Positions 56,441 through 64,000 of a stretch of DNA of 64,000 nt are shown piece after piece. The number at the start of each line of letters is the position of its first letter. Within the stretch, counting starts at the first letter, position 1. The notes under the pieces were generated by a model that saw only the letters and a program-made list of their open reading frames with translations, had not been told where the DNA came from and did not search any database. Position numbers and translations under genes: made by a program. The DNA is from Bog-756 sp963813525 (GTDB lineage: Bacteria; Actinomycetota; Acidimicrobiia; Acidimicrobiales; RAAP-2): positions 2,480,001-2,544,000 of the forward strand of contig CAWEZI010000005.1 of the NCBI GenBank assembly GCA_963813525.1. Reading direction: 5' to 3'.

Positions 56441-57012
56441 TCCGCCGGCCTGGCTGCCGACGGCGATCGCTTGGCTGTCGCCTTTTTGGCAGCCGTCTTT
56501 TTTGCCGCCGTCTTGGTTGCTGCCGCCTTGGTCCCCGCCGCCTTGCGGGCCGGTGACTTCTTGGCGGCGGCCTTGGTGGCGGCTTTCTTTTTGGCGGTGG
56601 TCGACGCCCTGGTCGACCTGGCCGAGCCCTTGCTGGCGCCGGTCTTCCCGCTCGCCTTGGCCTTGGTGGGGGCCTTCTTCGATGCCTTGTCGGTGGCGGT
56701 GGCGGTGGCCGCCCGTCCGGCCTCAGCCGTCCGACCGATGAGCGAAGCGACCTGCTTGGCCAGGTCCTCGAGATTGGTGATGCCGGCGCTGTCCATCTGG
56801 CGGGCCACCTCGTGACGCACCTGGGCCACCAGAACCTCGCGGCCCTTGCGGGCCATCCCGATCAATTCCTCTACCTTGGCCCGGGCATCGTCGCTCTGGA
56901 ACTCGCCGCTCTGCACCAGCTCGTGGACCAGCTCTTCGGCCCGTGCCCGGGTGAGGGCGGTGAAAGCGATGCCAGCGTCGAGATACTTCTGGAATCCGTC
57001 TTTGTTGGCCAT
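56437..57012 (-). CDS. Phasin-like/coiled-coil protein with Lys-Ala histone-like tail
   Basis: 191 residues. Residues 1-95 are helical (GIAFTALTRARAEELVHELV, ARAKVEELIGMARKGREVLV) as in actinobacterial phasin/PHA-regulator-like proteins. Residues 105-185 are a Lys/Ala/Thr-rich tail (KKAATKAAAKKSPARKAAG) like histone H1 or HupB, likely to bind nucleic acid. TAGGCT lies 6 nt before the ATG. Confidence 0.82.
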   Translation of the reverse strand: MANKDGFQKYLDAGIAFTALTRARAEELVHELVQSGEFQSDDARAKVEELIGMARKGREVLVAQVRHEVARQMDSAGITNLEDLAKQVASLIGRTAEAGRAATATATDKASKKAPTKAKASGKTGASKGSARSTRASTTAKKKAATKAAAKKSPARKAAGTKAAATKTAAKKTAAKKATAKRSPSAARPAD

Positions 57013-57018
57013 CCTGCC

Positions 57019-57024
57019 AGCCTA
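57019..57024 (-). promoter_or_regulatory. Leaderless -10 of the Lys-Ala-tail gene
   Basis: TAGGCT on the minus strand, 6 nt before ATG 57012. A GGCAGG lies in the gap, so a ribosome site cannot be excluded. Confidence 0.4.
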
Positions 57025-57059
57025 GGGCGTGTCCGTCCGCGCCACGCGGTCGGACCCGC

Positions 57060-57872
57060 TCAGTCGAGGGATTCCCGGACCAGGGTCACGAAGTCGGGCG
57101 CACGCACGGCCACGGGGGTGTCGAAGTGGGAGGCACCGGCTGGGGTCACTCCCGAGTCCACCAGGCCGAAGGCGATCTCCAGCCGCTCGGCCAGTTTGCC
57201 GTCGGTGAGCGGCTGGTCCCCCACCATGACCACCGACCGGTCGCCGGCGGCGAACCCGAAGGCCTCCCTCATCAGGGCGGCCATCGGCTCGTGCGGCTTT
57301 CCGGCGATGGTCGGGTCCACACCGGAGGCGGTGGCCACCGCGGCCAACAGGGCGCCCGACCCCGGGACCAACCCGTCCGGCGTGGGATGGACAGGATCCT
57401 CGTTGGTCCCGATGAGTCGCCCGGTCCGCCGGGCCACAGTGGCGGTGGCCGCCAGCACATCGAAATCGAACGACCGGGTCCACCCGACCACGGCGGCGAC
57501 GGCGTCCCCGGCCTCGCCCGCCACCGACTTGACCCCCCGGGCGGCCAGGGCTTCGAGCACACCCCCCTGGGCCAGCACCCGCACCGACTGCCCGGCGTCG
57601 AGCAGGGAGGCCGCCGCCCCGGCCGACGAGGCCAGGTCCTCGGGACTGGCCTGCACGCCGCACCCGGCGAGCCGGTCCACCAGCTCGGCAGAGGTGGGGG
57701 CCGAGTTGTTGGTGGCGAACACCACCCGTCTCCCCTCCTTGCGCAAGGCGTCGACCGCTCCGGCCACATCGCCGATGGGCTGGCCCGACAACCAGATCAC
57801 GCCGTCGAGGTCGACGATCCACAAAGTGGCGGAAGCGAAAGCGGTACCACCGGCGGCGGCCGGTTGGGTCAC
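57060..57872 (-). CDS. HAD-superfamily phosphatase (NagD-like)
   Basis: 270 residues. LWIVDLDGVIWLSGQPIGD (nucleophile Asp), RRVVFATNNSAPTSAELVDR (motif II Asn), AGKPHEPMAALMREAFGF (motif III Lys) and VVMVGDQPLTDGKLA (motif IV, where the usual DxxTD is slightly altered). A C2-type cap is present. Typical substrates are glycerol-phosphate or p-nitrophenyl phosphate-like esters. The stop of the desaturase gene overlaps its start (ATGA). Confidence 0.9.
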   Translation of the reverse strand: MTQPAAAGGTAFASATLWIVDLDGVIWLSGQPIGDVAGAVDALRKEGRRVVFATNNSAPTSAELVDRLAGCGVQASPEDLASSAGAAASLLDAGQSVRVLAQGGVLEALAARGVKSVAGEAGDAVAAVVGWTRSFDFDVLAATATVARRTGRLIGTNEDPVHPTPDGLVPGSGALLAAVATASGVDPTIAGKPHEPMAALMREAFGFAAGDRSVVMVGDQPLTDGKLAERLEIAFGLVDSGVTPAGASHFDTPVAVRAPDFVTLVRESLD

Positions 57873-59041
57873 GGGTCGGCAGTGTCGGAAGAGCCCGCTT
57901 CTCGCGGAGCCACCCGGGTCCCTTTGCGGGTGCGGCGGGTAGAGGCGGCCAACTGATCGGCCGACTCGAGCGCCCGGGTGATGAGGCCGGACAGCCGGGA
58001 CAGCGGCTCCACCCCGACCGGGGGATCGTCGCCGGGTGCCGACCCCTCCTCCCCCTCCTCGTGCGCTTCGGCCGACGCAGCCAACGGCCTCGTGCTCAGG
58101 TCGGCGATACGTTCCCCGGTGACCCGGGCCGCCCGCTCCCAGTAGGAACGGAACATGCCGATGTCGAAGGCGCCGTCGCGCACCCGGGCCTGACCCACCA
58201 GCTGGGGCGGCGGGTCACGTAGATCGCGGACCACCCGCAGACCGGCCAGCGCTCGCAGGACGTACCAGGTGGGGTCGAACTCCCACCGGGTGAACCCCTG
58301 CCGGGCCGAGGCGGGCAGGTAGTGGTGATTGTTGTGCCATCCCTCCCCGCCGGTGAGGAAGGCGATGATCGCCGAGTTGCGACTGGTGTCCGGAGTGGCG
58401 AACCGCCGCCGACCGATCAGGTGGGACGCCGAATTGACCAGGAAGGTGGCGTGCCACAACAGCACCGTGGAGAGGAAGAAGCCGATCACCAACCCTCCCC
58501 ACCCGCCGATGAGGTAGCAGCCGACCGCCAGGACCAGGGGTCCGATCCACCAGGCCCGCTCGAGGAGACGGAGCTCGGGAAAGGCGGCGAAGTCCTTGAT
58601 GTCGGCCAGCTCGGTGCTCTTGTAGCGCGTCGAGAGGATCCAGCCCACGTGGCTCCACCAGAAGCCGTCCCGGGGCGAATGGACGTCCTGGTCGAGGTCG
58701 GTGAACCGGTGGTGGAGGCGATGATGGCCGGCCCACCACAGCGGGCCTTTCTGCAGGGCGGTCGTCCCGCCTGCGGCCAGAACGAACTGCATGAACCGAC
58801 CGGTCCGGAAACTGCGGTGGGAGAGATAGCGGTGGTAACCGGCGGTGATGAAGAACATGCGGATGACGTACAGGAGGCCACAGAGCAGCCAGTCCTGCCA
58901 CGTGACCACCACGAAGAAGGCGGCCAGAGGAACGAGATGGGCTCCGAAGAAGGGAACCGACGAAAGCCAATCGGTCCGGTCGGCGGAGTCCGCCACATCC
59001 GGGAGTGAGGTGCCGATTGGAGCGGGAGCGGTTGCAGTCAT
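57869..59041 (-). CDS. Acyl-CoA/acyl-lipid delta-9 desaturase
   Basis: 390 residues from ATG 59041. Histidine boxes: GYHRYLSHRSFRTG, GHHRLHHRFTDLDQD and EGWHNNHHYLPASAR, which bind the diiron site. Four hydrophobic helices. The C-terminal 80 residues are extra, Glu/Arg-rich and low-complexity. Introduces a double bond into saturated fatty acyl chains in the membrane. Coupled to the HAD gene. Confidence 0.92.
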   Translation of the reverse strand: MTATAPAPIGTSLPDVADSADRTDWLSSVPFFGAHLVPLAAFFVVVTWQDWLLCGLLYVIRMFFITAGYHRYLSHRSFRTGRFMQFVLAAGGTTALQKGPLWWAGHHRLHHRFTDLDQDVHSPRDGFWWSHVGWILSTRYKSTELADIKDFAAFPELRLLERAWWIGPLVLAVGCYLIGGWGGLVIGFFLSTVLLWHATFLVNSASHLIGRRRFATPDTSRNSAIIAFLTGGEGWHNNHHYLPASARQGFTRWEFDPTWYVLRALAGLRVVRDLRDPPPQLVGQARVRDGAFDIGMFRSYWERAARVTGERIADLSTRPLAASAEAHEEGEEGSAPGDDPPVGVEPLSRLSGLITRALESADQLAASTRRTRKGTRVAPREAGSSDTADP

Positions 59042-59142
59042 GGGTGAACGTTGTCGCCAACCGGGTGACGACATCAGGGATGGTAGTTCACCGCATCCGG
59101 TGTGGCGGGTCCGCCTGCGGCGGCGGCCGATGGGCCGGAGGC

Positions 59143-60267
59143 CTAGTCGGTCACGTACAGACGACCGTTCGGCTCGGCGGCGATCTTGATGGGAGTCAGA
59201 CCTCGGGTGGCCGGTCCACGAATGACCGTTCCCGTCTTGGCGTTGAACTCCGACCCGTGGCAGGGGCAGGCGATCAGCTTGGCCGACGGCAGATAGGCCA
59301 CCGTGCAGCCGGCGTGGGGACAGATGGCGTCGAAGGCCACGAAGTCGCCCCCCGTGTGGTGGATGACCAGTGAGGGGTCACCGGTGTCCGGATCGGTGAA
59401 GGCGGCCCACCCCCCGACGGGGACCTTCGACGTTGCCCCGATCGGGGTCCCCGGGAAGGCAGGGGCCTTGGCCGTGGAGGACGGCGACCCGCCGGTGCGG
59501 GAAGAAGAGGTGGACGGGGTGGACCCGCCCAGAGTCACCGCAGTGTCGGCCGGCGACGGGCTCCCACCGGCCGCCCGCCCCAACAGGGCGGCCAGCCCGC
59601 CTCCGACCAGGACGGCCCCGGCCACCACCCCGGCCCAGGCGGCCTGGGTGAGCACGGCCCTCCGTGGGATGCCGCCGGCCGGACTGGGCGCGGTGGCCCG
59701 CGGTCGGGCCAGCCAGGTGTCGAGAGCGGGAGCGCCGGCCGCACCGGCCAGCACGAAAGGGGTCCAGGCGAAGAAGAAGACGATGTCCGACCCGGTGAAG
59801 TACGGCGATGCGTGAAAGCTCACGCTCAGGAAGAGGCTGAAGGACACCAGCATGCCGGCGGCGGCGGCCACCCGCATCCACAGACCGACCAGCACGCCGA
59901 GCCCGATGGCCACCTCCCCTACGGCGATGACCGCACCTACGCCGTCGGCCGCAGGGATCAGATGGACGACGAGGGCATGGATGGGACTGATGTGGCTGGC
60001 CCCCACCAACTGGGCGTGGATGGATATCGGGCTGTCGTTCGTGAAGAACTGGGGATTGGCCAACTTCTGGAGGCCGGCGAAGAGGAACGTCCCCCCGAGG
60101 AAGAGTCGCAGGGGAACCAGGTACCAGCCGGCGGCCACTGTGGCCACTTGGCCGGTGCCCCGGTTGGACCCGGTCGGCGTCCACATGGACGGCAGCCGCC
60201 CTCCGCTCGGGTCGGAGGCCGAGGTCGCCGAAGCCGTCGGCCGGGCGTCGCCCCCGGCTGCGCTCAC
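59143..60267 (-). CDS. DoxX membrane domain fused to a Rieske [2Fe-2S] domain
   Basis: 374 residues from GTG 60267 (GGGAG at 8 nt; ATG 60186 is internal). Residues 50-190 form a DoxX/DoxD four-helix domain (LRLFLGGTFLFAGLQKLANP, VGEVAIGLGVLVGLWMRVAA). A twin-arginine-like RR with AAWAGVVAGAVLVGGGLAAL follows, then a Ser/Thr linker and a Rieske domain with CPHAGC and CPCHGSEF as cluster ligands. Probably a membrane electron-transfer protein with a periplasmic-side cluster. The partner is unknown. Confidence 0.88.
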   Translation of the reverse strand: MSAAGGDARPTASATSASDPSGGRLPSMWTPTGSNRGTGQVATVAAGWYLVPLRLFLGGTFLFAGLQKLANPQFFTNDSPISIHAQLVGASHISPIHALVVHLIPAADGVGAVIAVGEVAIGLGVLVGLWMRVAAAAGMLVSFSLFLSVSFHASPYFTGSDIVFFFAWTPFVLAGAAGAPALDTWLARPRATAPSPAGGIPRRAVLTQAAWAGVVAGAVLVGGGLAALLGRAAGGSPSPADTAVTLGGSTPSTSSSRTGGSPSSTAKAPAFPGTPIGATSKVPVGGWAAFTDPDTGDPSLVIHHTGGDFVAFDAICPHAGCTVAYLPSAKLIACPCHGSEFNAKTGTVIRGPATRGLTPIKIAAEPNGRLYVTD

Positions 60268-60366
60268 CGGCTCACTCCCATGGTCGGGCACGATACCGCC
60301 CGCCTTGGTTGCCGACAGGTCGCCCGATGAGCGCTCCCCACTCCGGGACCGTGCCAGCATGGGCGG

Positions 60367-62550
60367 ATGGAGGGAGTGTCGGTGGCGCCGCCGGGCGGTC
60401 CGTCGCCTGGGGTCCACGAGGTACTGACCGACGACGTGCTGGCCACCGACCCCAACCCCGAGGCCATCCCCGTCGAGATTCCCCCGGTGTCCGGCACCCG
60501 CAACTACATGCCGGCACTGGATGGCCTGCGTGCCCTGGCCGTGTCGGCCGTGGTGGCCTACCACTTCGGGCTGCACTGGGCCAACGGCGGGTATCTGGGC
60601 GTCGACTTCTTCTTCGTCCTCTCCGGCTTTCTCATCACCGGACTGCTGGTGGGCGAGACCGACCGGCACGGGACCATCGGCCTCCGCTCCTTCTGGTTCC
60701 GGCGGGCCCGGCGCCTTCTTCCCGCCGTCATGCTGCTGCTGGTGGTGCTCTCCCTCTACACCTGGCTGGGAGGGCCCAACATCACGCCGTCGATGTTCGG
60801 CGGGGACGGCATTTCCACCCTCTTCTATTACGCCAATTGGCACCTCATCTTCACCCACCAGTCCTACTTCGATCAGTTTCTGGTCCCTTCCCCCCTGCGC
60901 CACACCTGGTCGCTGGCCATCGAAGAGCAGTTCTACCTGGTGTGGCCCCTTCTCATCGTGGCCGGGCTGGCCGTGGTCAAAAACCGAGCCGGCCGGCCCC
61001 GGGCCCGCCACGCCGGCCGGAGACGGATCCACCGGCCGGTCGCCTTCTGGTGCACGGTCGGCCTGGCCCTGGCGTCGGCGGCTGAGATGGCCGTGCTCTA
61101 CACCTCCAGCCACGCCGCCGACCTCAACCGGGTCTACTACGGCACCGACACCCGGGCCTTCGAGCTGCTGATCGGTGCCGCCCTGGCCCTGTTGGTCACC
61201 GGGCGGCCCGAACACTCACCGGGGACCCGACGCCTCCTGCACCGGGCGGCACCGGTCGCCGCACTGGTACTGGGGGTGTTGTGGGTGACGGCGGGCGACG
61301 ACGCCGGCAATCCGGTGTCGTGGATGTTCCAAGGAGGGCTGGTGGCGGCGTCGGTGCTGGCCGCACTGGTCATCGCCGGCGTGGCCCAACCCGACAGCGG
61401 CGCCTTCGGTCGCTTGCTGTCGGTGCGGCCACTTCGGTGGATCGGCGGTATCTCCTACGGCATCTACCTGTGGCACTGGCCGGTGTACGTACTGATGACC
61501 GACGTGACCACCGGCCTCGGTGGGTGGGCGCTGCTGGTGGCCCGGCTAGCCGCTACACTGGCCGCCGCGTCGACGAGCTTCTACCTGATCGAGCGGCCCA
61601 TCCGTCGCATCCGGTGGAACGGATGGGTCTTCCTGTCGGTGATGGGCGTGGCCGCCGTGGCCACCTCGGCCGCCGTCCTGCTCAGTGCCACCACCCAGGC
61701 GGCTCCCAACGTGTCCGGTCACCTTTCAGCCATGGTCAAGGTGGCCGCACCGGACGCGGTGCCCCGGGTAGCGCCGCCCCCTCTGGACCTGCCGGCGGGA
61801 CGGGTCCCGTCGGCAGCCGATCCCCTTCGGGTGATGACCATCGGCGACAGCGTGATGTACGACGGCGAGGTGGGCATACGGGCCGCTCTGCAGGCCACCG
61901 GTGATGCTGCGGTGACCCTGCACGGATTTCCGGGGTGGGGTCTGCGCAACGACCGGAACGTGACCGGCGACATGGCCACCGCCATCGCCCAGAACCATCC
62001 CGAGATCATCCTCATGATGTGGTCGTGGGACAACCAGTACGCCTACGACCACCCCGTGGCTTTCACCAAGCTGCTCACCGAGGTCCTCAATGTGATGTTG
62101 ACGCCGGGCGACGGCGTCGACGGCGTGGCCATCCTCCAGTTCCCCCGGACCGGACCGCTGGACGAGATCATCGATCCGGCCACACGACAGGCCCAAACGG
62201 TGGCGGCCGAAACCGATCGGGACGCCTTCGACCGGATCGTGTCGTCGTTGCCGGCCCGTTACCCGGGCAGGGTCACCTATCTGCCGGTGGCCGGGTCGCT
62301 CGACGTGGACGGTCGTTACTCGGCGTGGCTGCCGACCACCGACGGAGGATGGATCCGGGCCCGCAAGACCGACAACACCCATCTGTGCCCGGCCGGGGCG
62401 GCCGTTTTCGGCGCCGCGGTCACCACCGAGCTGCGACCCCTGTTCCACCTCCCGGCCACGGCCGCCGGTTGGATCAATGCCGGGTGGACGAGCGACGGGG
62501 CACGGTTCGGACCGGCCGGCAGCTGCCCCGACGATCAACCCCCGCACTAG
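60367..62550 (+). CDS. Acyltransferase-3/SGNH cell-surface O-acyltransferase
   Basis: 727 residues. The acyltransferase-3 domain begins YMPALDGLRALAVSAVVAYH, with GVDFFFVLSGFLITGLLV and ten helices. A C-terminal SGNH domain starts RVMTIGDSVMYDGEVGIRAA and ends near DNTHLCPAGAAVFGAA (Asp-x-x-His). Members O-acetylate surface polysaccharides or peptidoglycan, passing acetyl groups across the membrane. Confidence 0.9.
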   Translation: MEGVSVAPPGGPSPGVHEVLTDDVLATDPNPEAIPVEIPPVSGTRNYMPALDGLRALAVSAVVAYHFGLHWANGGYLGVDFFFVLSGFLITGLLVGETDRHGTIGLRSFWFRRARRLLPAVMLLLVVLSLYTWLGGPNITPSMFGGDGISTLFYYANWHLIFTHQSYFDQFLVPSPLRHTWSLAIEEQFYLVWPLLIVAGLAVVKNRAGRPRARHAGRRRIHRPVAFWCTVGLALASAAEMAVLYTSSHAADLNRVYYGTDTRAFELLIGAALALLVTGRPEHSPGTRRLLHRAAPVAALVLGVLWVTAGDDAGNPVSWMFQGGLVAASVLAALVIAGVAQPDSGAFGRLLSVRPLRWIGGISYGIYLWHWPVYVLMTDVTTGLGGWALLVARLAATLAAASTSFYLIERPIRRIRWNGWVFLSVMGVAAVATSAAVLLSATTQAAPNVSGHLSAMVKVAAPDAVPRVAPPPLDLPAGRVPSAADPLRVMTIGDSVMYDGEVGIRAALQATGDAAVTLHGFPGWGLRNDRNVTGDMATAIAQNHPEIILMMWSWDNQYAYDHPVAFTKLLTEVLNVMLTPGDGVDGVAILQFPRTGPLDEIIDPATRQAQTVAAETDRDAFDRIVSSLPARYPGRVTYLPVAGSLDVDGRYSAWLPTTDGGWIRARKTDNTHLCPAGAAVFGAAVTTELRPLFHLPATAAGWINAGWTSDGARFGPAGSCPDDQPPH

Positions 62551-62597
62551 GGCCGACGGCCGGGGCCCCCGGTTGGTGGCCAGCTGACCGCTCCGCC

Positions 62598-62603
62598 TAC
62601 CAT
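62598..62603 (+). promoter_or_regulatory. Leaderless -10 of the small membrane protein
   Basis: TACCAT, 6 nt before GTG 62610. Confidence 0.45.
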
Positions 62604-62609
62604 GGGCCC

Positions 62610-63017
62610 GTGGACCAGTTGGCCGTGGCTCCTGCCGCACCCAGTGTCTCGCCCTGGAGATCCCGTGCCGACGGTGCCATGCGTCGGCTCCTGCGGATAC
62701 CCGGCGGCCAGGCCCCCATCGACGAATCCGAGACCCATCGGATCTTCAGTGCGTCGATCTTCCTGTCGGCATTGCGGTGCCTGCTCAGCTACATCGTCCT
62801 CCCGGTCGTCCTCCCCGCCATCGGCGTGGCCCGGGGCGTGGGTCCCGCCATCGGCATCCCGGTCGGGGTGCTGGCCCTGACCTTCGACTATCTGGGCATC
62901 CGCCGGTTCTGGCTGGCCAATCACCGGCACAGGTGGGCCTTCACCGCCCTCTACACCGTGGTCGGGGGCATGGTGCTGGCTCTGGTCATCGTCGACCTGG
63001 TCTCCGTTCTGAGCTGA
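62610..63017 (+). CDS. Small membrane protein next to the cellulose-synthase-like gene
   Basis: 135 residues from GTG 62610. A soluble head (MRRLLRIPGGQAPIDESETH) and three hydrophobic segments (SASIFLSALRCLLSYIVLPV, AIGIPVGVLALTFDYLGI, TALYTVVGGMVLALVIVDLV). Resembles conserved actinobacterial membrane proteins of unknown function. It may belong with the glycosyltransferase that follows 92 bp later. Confidence 0.65.
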   Translation: MDQLAVAPAAPSVSPWRSRADGAMRRLLRIPGGQAPIDESETHRIFSASIFLSALRCLLSYIVLPVVLPAIGVARGVGPAIGIPVGVLALTFDYLGIRRFWLANHRHRWAFTALYTVVGGMVLALVIVDLVSVLS

Positions 63018-63109
63018 TTCGCACAACCGGCCTGAGCCGGGCACCACCGTGCCTGAGCCGGCCACCACCTCGGCGCTCAAGGGAACCTCGGGCACTGTCG
63101 ATACCACGG

Positions 63110-64000
63110 GTGGTGAAGACCGATCGGCAGAACACGCCCAGGGGCTACAAGGGAAGCGACACCGCCCTGCGCGCCCTGGCTCTGGTGGCCCTGGCCTGGG
63201 GGGCCGGCTACCTGGTCTGGCGCCCGTTGGCCACCTGGCACGGGGCTCAGCCGGTCATGTTCGTCGTCCTCTATGCCGGGGAGATCTTCGGGTGGTTGAT
63301 GCTCGCCTCCTTCGCCTTTCTGGCCTGGCGGCTCCCGGTGTCGGTACGACCGGAGGTCGGGTGGCGCCCCACCGTCGACATCTACGTGTGCACCTATGAC
63401 GAGGGTCTCGACGTGCTCGGCGCCACTTTGGTCGGGTGTGACCGCATCACCTATCCGCACACCACATGGGTACTCGACGACGGGCGGCGGGAGGAGGTCC
63501 GCCTGCTGGCCGACCGGTTCGGGGCCCGCTACCTGAGCCGAACCACCAACGAGCACGCCAAGGCGGGCAACATCAATCACGCCCTGGGGCTCACCGACGG
63601 TCAGCTTCTGTTGATCCTCGACGCCGACCATGTCCCCCAGCCCGACATCCTCGACGCCACCGTCGGCTACTTCGACGATCCGGCCGTGGCCGTGGTCCAG
63701 ACGCCCCACGACTTCGGCAACCACGACTCGTTCCAGCACTTCGAGACGGGACGCCACGACCAGAGCATGTTCTTCGAAGTCATCATGGTCGGCAAGGACA
63801 GGCACGACGGGGCTTTCTGGTGCGGGTCGGCCGCCCTCATCCTGCGTCACGCCCTCGAAGGAATCGGCGGCATCGCCACCGAAACGGTGGCCGAGGATTT
63901 CCACACCACCATCCGCCTCCACGCCGAGGGGTGGCACACCCGCTACCACGACGAGACCCTGGTGCAGGGACTGGCCCCGCACGACCTGGCCACCTTCCTC
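63110..64000 (+). CDS. Cellulose-synthase-like family 2 glycosyltransferase, cut by window edge
   Basis: At least 297 residues, N-terminal part only. Two helices (RALALVALAWGAGYLVWRPL, VMFVVLYAGEIFGWLMLASF) precede the GT2 domain. VDIYVCTYDEGLDVLGATLV and TTWVLDDGRREEVRLLADRF bind UDP, LLILDADHVPQPDILDATVG is the DxD site, and ETVAEDFHTTIRLHAEGWHT supplies the catalytic-base region. The QxxRW part lies beyond the window. Start GTG 63110 or 63113. Makes a beta-linked surface polysaccharide. Confidence 0.85.
   Translation, partial: MVKTDRQNTPRGYKGSDTALRALALVALAWGAGYLVWRPLATWHGAQPVMFVVLYAGEIFGWLMLASFAFLAWRLPVSVRPEVGWRPTVDIYVCTYDEGLDVLGATLVGCDRITYPHTTWVLDDGRREEVRLLADRFGARYLSRTTNEHAKAGNINHALGLTDGQLLLILDADHVPQPDILDATVGYFDDPAVAVVQTPHDFGNHDSFQHFETGRHDQSMFFEVIMVGKDRHDGAFWCGSAALILRHALEGIGGIATETVAEDFHTTIRLHAEGWHTRYHDETLVQGLAPHDLATFL

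Noticed and set aside
56078..56815. Ala/Phe-rich plus-strand frame resembling a membrane protein
   Set aside because: Antisense of the Lys/Ala repeat tail; such repeats read as Ala/Leu/Phe on the other strand.

Overview
High-GC (roughly two-thirds G+C) bacterial chromosome. Gene order (glycine cleavage genes beside a MerR regulator; scpA-scpB-rluB-aroH-tyrA-aroA-cmk-plsC-der-type clustering), GTG-rich starts and the DoxX, desaturase and secreted PKISKF-type proteins point to an actinobacterium, probably Acidimicrobiia. That lineage call is inference from content; no rRNA lies in the window. Many intercistronic junctions are ATGA or GTGA overlaps. Many first genes have a TAnnnT hexamer 6-8 nt before the start codon, as in leaderless transcription.

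Layout. 1-4.7 kb: gcvPB (cut by the left edge), gcvPA, gcvT, a small nuclease-like protein and a MerR regulator, all on the minus strand. 4.7-6.5 kb: a tightly coupled plus-strand operon of an MhuD-like heme-degrading monooxygenase, a DUF2889 protein, a lipoprotein and a nonapeptide-repeat protein. 6.5-16.9 kb: CorA-type transporter, gamma-carbonic-anhydrase-like protein, membrane glycosyltransferase-like protein, amidohydrolase, two divergent sulfatase-superfamily enzymes with different active-site residues, a HemK-like methyltransferase and a GH1 glycosidase.

16.9-31 kb is accessory DNA: small unknown genes, a HEPN-motif protein, secreted proteins in paralogous pairs, several frameshifted or truncated genes, diverged direct repeats, an intact tRNA-Pro(GGG), a 3' half and a 5' half of the same tRNA on either side of it, and a truncated tyrosine integrase abutting the 5' half. 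It reads as a decayed integration hot spot at tRNA-Pro.

31-57 kb is housekeeping: der, a DUF512 radical-SAM-like protein, ispH, an HD-domain protein coupled to a GT2 glycosyltransferase, plsC-like acyltransferase, cmk, aroA, tyrA, aroH, rluB, scpB, scpA, trpS, a YfhO-like and a GT87-like membrane protein, a site-2 protease, a DksA/TraR zinc-finger protein, xerD, a Nudix hydrolase, pyrG, recN, nadK, tlyA (apparently with a CTG start) and a Lys/Ala-rich nucleoid-type protein. 57-64 kb: HAD phosphatase, acyl-CoA desaturase, a DoxX-Rieske fusion, an acyltransferase-3/SGNH O-acetyltransferase, a small membrane protein and a cellulose-synthase-like GT2 cut by the right edge. Functional themes are glycine catabolism, aromatic amino acid and nucleotide biosynthesis, chromosome segregation, and cell-envelope polysaccharide modification.
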